The notes below the pieces were generated by a model. It saw only the letters and a program-made list of their open reading frames with translations, was not told where the DNA came from and made no database searches. From positions 1-64,000 of the forward strand of contig JBHOQQ010000164.1 of the NCBI GenBank assembly GCA_042408955.1: a stretch of 64,000 nt of DNA. The letters are read 5' to 3'. The translations under genes were made by a program, and so were the position numbers. How positions within the stretch are numbered: position 1 is the stretch's first letter; each line of letters starts with the position of its first letter. Below are positions 61,399 through 64,000 of this stretch, piece after piece. The DNA is from CALGSZ01 sp042408955 (lineage in GTDB: Bacteria > Chloroflexota > Chloroflexia > Thermomicrobiales > UBA6265).

Positions 61399-62774
61399 TG
61401 CGGCGCCCGTCCGAGCACTAAGCAGGCGTTTTGCCCGCCCAGGCCAAACGAATGCTTCGTCATCACCTCAAAGCTTGCATCCCGCGGCGTGCCATGCACG
61501 ATATCAAGACCGATAGCGGGATCGGGAGTGCGATAGTTGCGGGTTGGCGGGATGCGTTGCTCGGCGATGGTATAGACCGCAAGAACGGATTCGATAGAGC
61601 CGGCCGCGCCCATGCAATGTCCTAAGGCCCCTTTGAGCGACGTGACCGGTATCTGGGCTGCCCGCTCACCAAACACCGCTTTGATCGCGGCTGCTTCGGC
61701 TGGATCGCCGACCGGGGTTGACGCGGCGTGCGCCTGAATATGTCCCACGCGGCCCGGGTCAACGCCGCCGTCCGCGAGCGCGGCGCGGATCGCGCGGGCG
61801 GCTCCGGCTCCTTCCGGGTGCGGGGCGATGGGATGGTAGGCGTCGTTGGTAGAGGCGAAGCCGAGAATTTCCGCGTAAATGCGCGCCCCCCGCCGGAGGG
61901 CGTGTTCGAGTTCTTCGAGCACCATCACTCCGGCCCCTTCGCCGAGAACAAACCCGGAGCGATGGAGATCGAACGGGCGGCTCGCTTCCTCAGGGCGGTC
62001 GTTGGCATCAACGGCGAGGGCTTTCATGACTTCAAAGGCGGCGATGAACATCGGGTGACTATCCGATTCGACGGCGCCAGCTACCATAAACGGGGCTTTG
62101 CCGTACTTGATCACGTGGAATGCTTCCCCAATTGCCTGGGAGCCGGTCGCGCAGGCAGTGACGACCGTGTTGCTTGGGCCGTGCAGTCCGAACCGCCAGT
62201 GCACCGAATACGCGGCGAGATTATGAGGAAACTTCACGTGCAAATGTGGGGGAACGCGGCTCAATCCTTTGTCGAGAAATCCCTGGTAGGCGGGAAGAAG
62301 GTCGTCGTGCGTTCCGCCGACGCAGGTTCCGATGATGACGCCGCCAGCCTCAAGGTCTTGGGTTGGTGCCAAGTCCGCTCCAAGCAGGCCCGCATCGATC
62401 AGGGCTTCGCCAGCAGCCTCGACGGTCCAGCGCGCAAAACGGGACGTGTTCCTGGCGGTCTTCGGATCGAGGAACCGGTTGGGCACACACGCATCGTCAA
62501 CGTCGCCGCGCACGAGGCATGGATGCACAGCCGGATCCAGGTTCGCTGCCCGGCGAAGCCCGCTTTCGCCGGCGAGGATGCGCCGCCACGTTTCTGGGGC
62601 GCTTGGCGCGAGCGACGTGATGGCGCCTAAGCCGGTCACCACGACGCGCCGTGGTTGCACTGGCGACGGTCCGCCATTGAGGCTCGCGGCGCAATGCATG
62701 CAGAATCGGGCAACGGACGGATTGGATTGCCCACAGTGTGGGCATTGCCGGCTGTGATCGGTTCTCTCACTCAT
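61395..62774 (-). CDS. fabF: Beta-ketoacyl-ACP synthase II-like with N-terminal zinc ribbon
   Basis: A 459-residue condensing enzyme. Residues 11-28 are a zinc ribbon, CPHCGQSNPSVARFCMHC. From residue 42 it is a full FabF-like synthase: the active Cys208 in TVVTACATGSQAIGEA, His349 in IQAHAASTPVGD, and His386 in SLKGALGHCMGAAGS with Lys382. These form the Cys-His-His site for decarboxylative condensation of malonyl-ACP. The ATG at 62774 has AGGGG seven bases upstream. The zinc ribbon is very close to that of the PQQ protein at 21518. It heads the operon with YrdB-like, FabK-like and U32-like genes. No acyl carrier protein gene is adjacent. Confidence 0.88.
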   Translation of the reverse strand: MSERTDHSRQCPHCGQSNPSVARFCMHCAASLNGGPSPVQPRRVVVTGLGAITSLAPSAPETWRRILAGESGLRRAANLDPAVHPCLVRGDVDDACVPNRFLDPKTARNTSRFARWTVEAAGEALIDAGLLGADLAPTQDLEAGGVIIGTCVGGTHDDLLPAYQGFLDKGLSRVPPHLHVKFPHNLAAYSVHWRFGLHGPSNTVVTACATGSQAIGEAFHVIKYGKAPFMVAGAVESDSHPMFIAAFEVMKALAVDANDRPEEASRPFDLHRSGFVLGEGAGVMVLEELEHALRRGARIYAEILGFASTNDAYHPIAPHPEGAGAARAIRAALADGGVDPGRVGHIQAHAASTPVGDPAEAAAIKAVFGERAAQIPVTSLKGALGHCMGAAGSIESVLAVYTIAEQRIPPTRNYRTPDPAIGLDIVHGTPRDASFEVMTKHSFGLGGQNACLVLGRAPQ

Positions 62775-63077
62775 CAGAATCCCCTGTAACCAGGCCGGCC
62801 GGGCGCGCGGATGCCGGTGATGCGCGTTCGCAGTCGTCCCGAGCCGTGACCTTTGGTACGACTCAGCGAAGTATAACGGGCACGCGAGGGTGGCTGGTCT
62901 CGCAGCCAAGCGCGGCGTCTCCTCAGTACTAGCCCAATCGTCTTGATCGAACTTGGACTGGGGTCATATCCGAAAGGGTGGAGACCGCGGCCGCCATAGC
63001 CTAGAAGTGAGATGTCTGCCTGGGCGCCACGTCTTGGTTGGCGGGCAGTTCGTACTGAGGCTCAAGGAGACCCCGCA
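62775..63077. other. Divergent intergenic region
   Basis: About 300 bases between the divergent FabF-like and response-regulator genes, with both promoters presumably inside. No clear -35/-10 pair, gene or hairpin stands out. Confidence 0.4.
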
Positions 63078-63833
63078 ATGCTCAAGCGCAGGATCATGAT
63101 TGTCGATGACCACCCGCTGTTTCGGGCCGGACTCCGGCGGGTCTTGGAGCAAGATCCCCGGCTGCAGGTGGTGGCGGAGGCCGCAAATGGTCATGACGCG
63201 CTGCACAAGGCTGATATGTATAAGCCGGCGCTGGTGATCATGGATGTGCAGCTTCCGGGAGTCACCGGGCTGCACGTAGCGTCGGCGCTGCGTCGGGAGC
63301 GGCCGAATACGGCGATCATCTTCCTCTCGATGCACGTTGATGACGACCGGCTCTTTGCGGCGATCCGGGTAGGGGCTGCCGCGTTCCTCACCAAAGACCT
63401 TGACCCGGCGAAGATTCTCGACACGGTCCACGCGGTGCTACGTGGCGAGAACCAGCTTCACCAGGCGGTGCTGGCCAACCCCAATCTGGCTCGGCGGGTG
63501 CTCGGTGAGTTTCGCTCGTTGAGTGAAGGGCAGGCGCCGGGCGCGCCAGAGGTTACCCTTTCGCCCAGAGAATTGGAGGTACTCGATTGCCTGGTTATGG
63601 GCCATTCCAACAAGGAGATTGGTGACGCGCTGTTCATCACCGAGCAGACGGTCAAGAACCATATGACCTCGGTGTTGCGCAAGTTGCAGGTTGATGACCG
63701 TGTCGCTGCGCTGCGCTATGCCGTGCAAAAGGGGTGGGCGGAGATTGGTCCCCAGCCCTACGCCGCGGTTGACCGGGCAGTTGCCAGCAAAGGGATACCG
63801 GCTGATTCTTCTGGCTCAAGCGCCTCGGCCTAG
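63078..63833 (+). CDS. NarL/LuxR-type two-component response regulator
   Basis: A 251-residue regulator. The receiver domain (residues 1-120) has the acidic pair in IMIVDDHPLFRAGLRRVL, the phosphorylation Asp in VIMDVQLPGV, and the conserved Lys in AAFLTKDLDP. The LuxR-type HTH follows (about residues 165-230), with LSPRELEVLDCLVMGHSNKEI and the recognition helix ITEQTVKNHMTSVLRKL. The ATG at 63078 has AAGGAG eight bases upstream; the longer frame at 63012 is unlikely. The partner kinase is not in the window. Confidence 0.92.
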   Translation: MLKRRIMIVDDHPLFRAGLRRVLEQDPRLQVVAEAANGHDALHKADMYKPALVIMDVQLPGVTGLHVASALRRERPNTAIIFLSMHVDDDRLFAAIRVGAAAFLTKDLDPAKILDTVHAVLRGENQLHQAVLANPNLARRVLGEFRSLSEGQAPGAPEVTLSPRELEVLDCLVMGHSNKEIGDALFITEQTVKNHMTSVLRKLQVDDRVAALRYAVQKGWAEIGPQPYAAVDRAVASKGIPADSSGSSASA

Positions 63834-64000
63834 CCGGGATTGTTGACGGGCGTCTGTCCTCCCGGCGCGGAAACTGCGGTGGCACGGGTCGAAAGAGGTG
63901 GCCTCAAGACCTGTCCTCTCGCCGCGCTCGGGCCATGACTCAAGCAGACAATCCGCATCGCGCGGGGATTTTCGCCCCGCGCTTCCGGGTCGCAAGAGGT
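63834..64000. repeat. Palindromic repeats at the window edge
   Basis: After the response-regulator stop, GCCGGGA...TCCCGGC forms a loose stem (about 63834-63864). GAGGTGGCCTCAAGACCTGTCCTC follows near 63895-63918, then CAAGCAGACA near 63943. A perfect 8-bp stem, GCGCGGGG-ATTTTCG-CCCCGCGC, covers 63960-63982. The set matches elements of the 34489-34974 mosaic, some in reverse order. Confidence 0.6.

Noticed and set aside
61728..62630. Plus-strand open frame opposite the FabF-like gene
   Set aside because: The minus strand carries the full condensing-enzyme active site; the plus-strand frame has no motif.

Overview
The window is high-GC bacterial DNA with dense, short-spaced genes and no rRNA, tRNA, phage, transposase or CRISPR array that I can see. 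Several things point to the Chloroflexota, most likely a Thermomicrobia-type organism: three ABC importers that lack their own ATPase, a Tat-exported copper nitrite reductase, a NurA/HerA pair, zinc-ribbon fusions, and many short intergenic palindromes. This placement is an inference from gene style, not from a marker gene.

Layout. 1-5.4 kb: a composite intergenic repeat, a Gfo/Idh/MocA oxidoreductase and a peptide/nickel-type ABC importer (binding protein and two permeases). 5.7-9.5 kb: a cation/Ca2+ antiporter overlapping a Ca2+-type P-type ATPase. 10.1-15.9 kb: a metal block with DUF305, CopC-CopD, a Tat multicopper oxidase under a near-consensus promoter, and a ZIP-family transporter. 15.8-23.1 kb: a membrane protein with an EEP-phosphohydrolase domain, then nurA, herA and a zinc-ribbon/PQQ-propeller protein. 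23.3-27.4 kb: an L,D-transpeptidase with two repeated domains, nirK and a radical SAM/SPASM protein. 27.7-31.0 kb: a sugar ABC importer. 31.4-34.5 kb: pcm and a two-gene K+ uptake system. 35-38.5 kb: PPK2, an EamA exporter, a zinc anti-sigma/O6-methylguanine methyltransferase fusion, and an ECF sigma factor. 38.8-45.9 kb: a rhodanese protein and a second peptide-type importer followed by an M24-fold hydrolase and a nitrilase-superfamily amidase. 45.9-48.3 kb: a poorly conserved patch with orphan genes. 48.3-51.8 kb: GH172 (DUF2961), an MFS transporter and an agmatinase-family enzyme. 52.6-58.7 kb: a second P-type ATPase, an unusual M28 peptidase, two small orphans and a CHRD protein. 59-62.8 kb: a zinc-ribbon FabF-like synthase, a YrdB-like protein, a nitronate-monooxygenase/FabK-like flavoprotein and a TIM-barrel U32-like protein in one operon. 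63.1-63.8 kb: a NarL-type response regulator.

How the genes may work together. The strongest candidate for an undescribed system is the ECF sigma gene (37925-38491), followed 45 bp later by a protein (36965-37879) that fuses a classical zinc anti-sigma motif (His77-x3-Cys81-x2-Cys84) to a complete alkyl-DNA methyltransferase with its PCHR active site. This suggests a one-protein sensor in which repair of alkylated DNA, or self-methylation, releases a sigma factor. It would be a sigma-based counterpart of Ada. Other points of interest are the HerA variant P-loop, loss of metal or catalytic residues in the M24 and M28 proteins, stem-loop-forming spacers after the binding-protein gene of all three ABC operons, and a multi-part intergenic repeat present in two full copies and several fragments.
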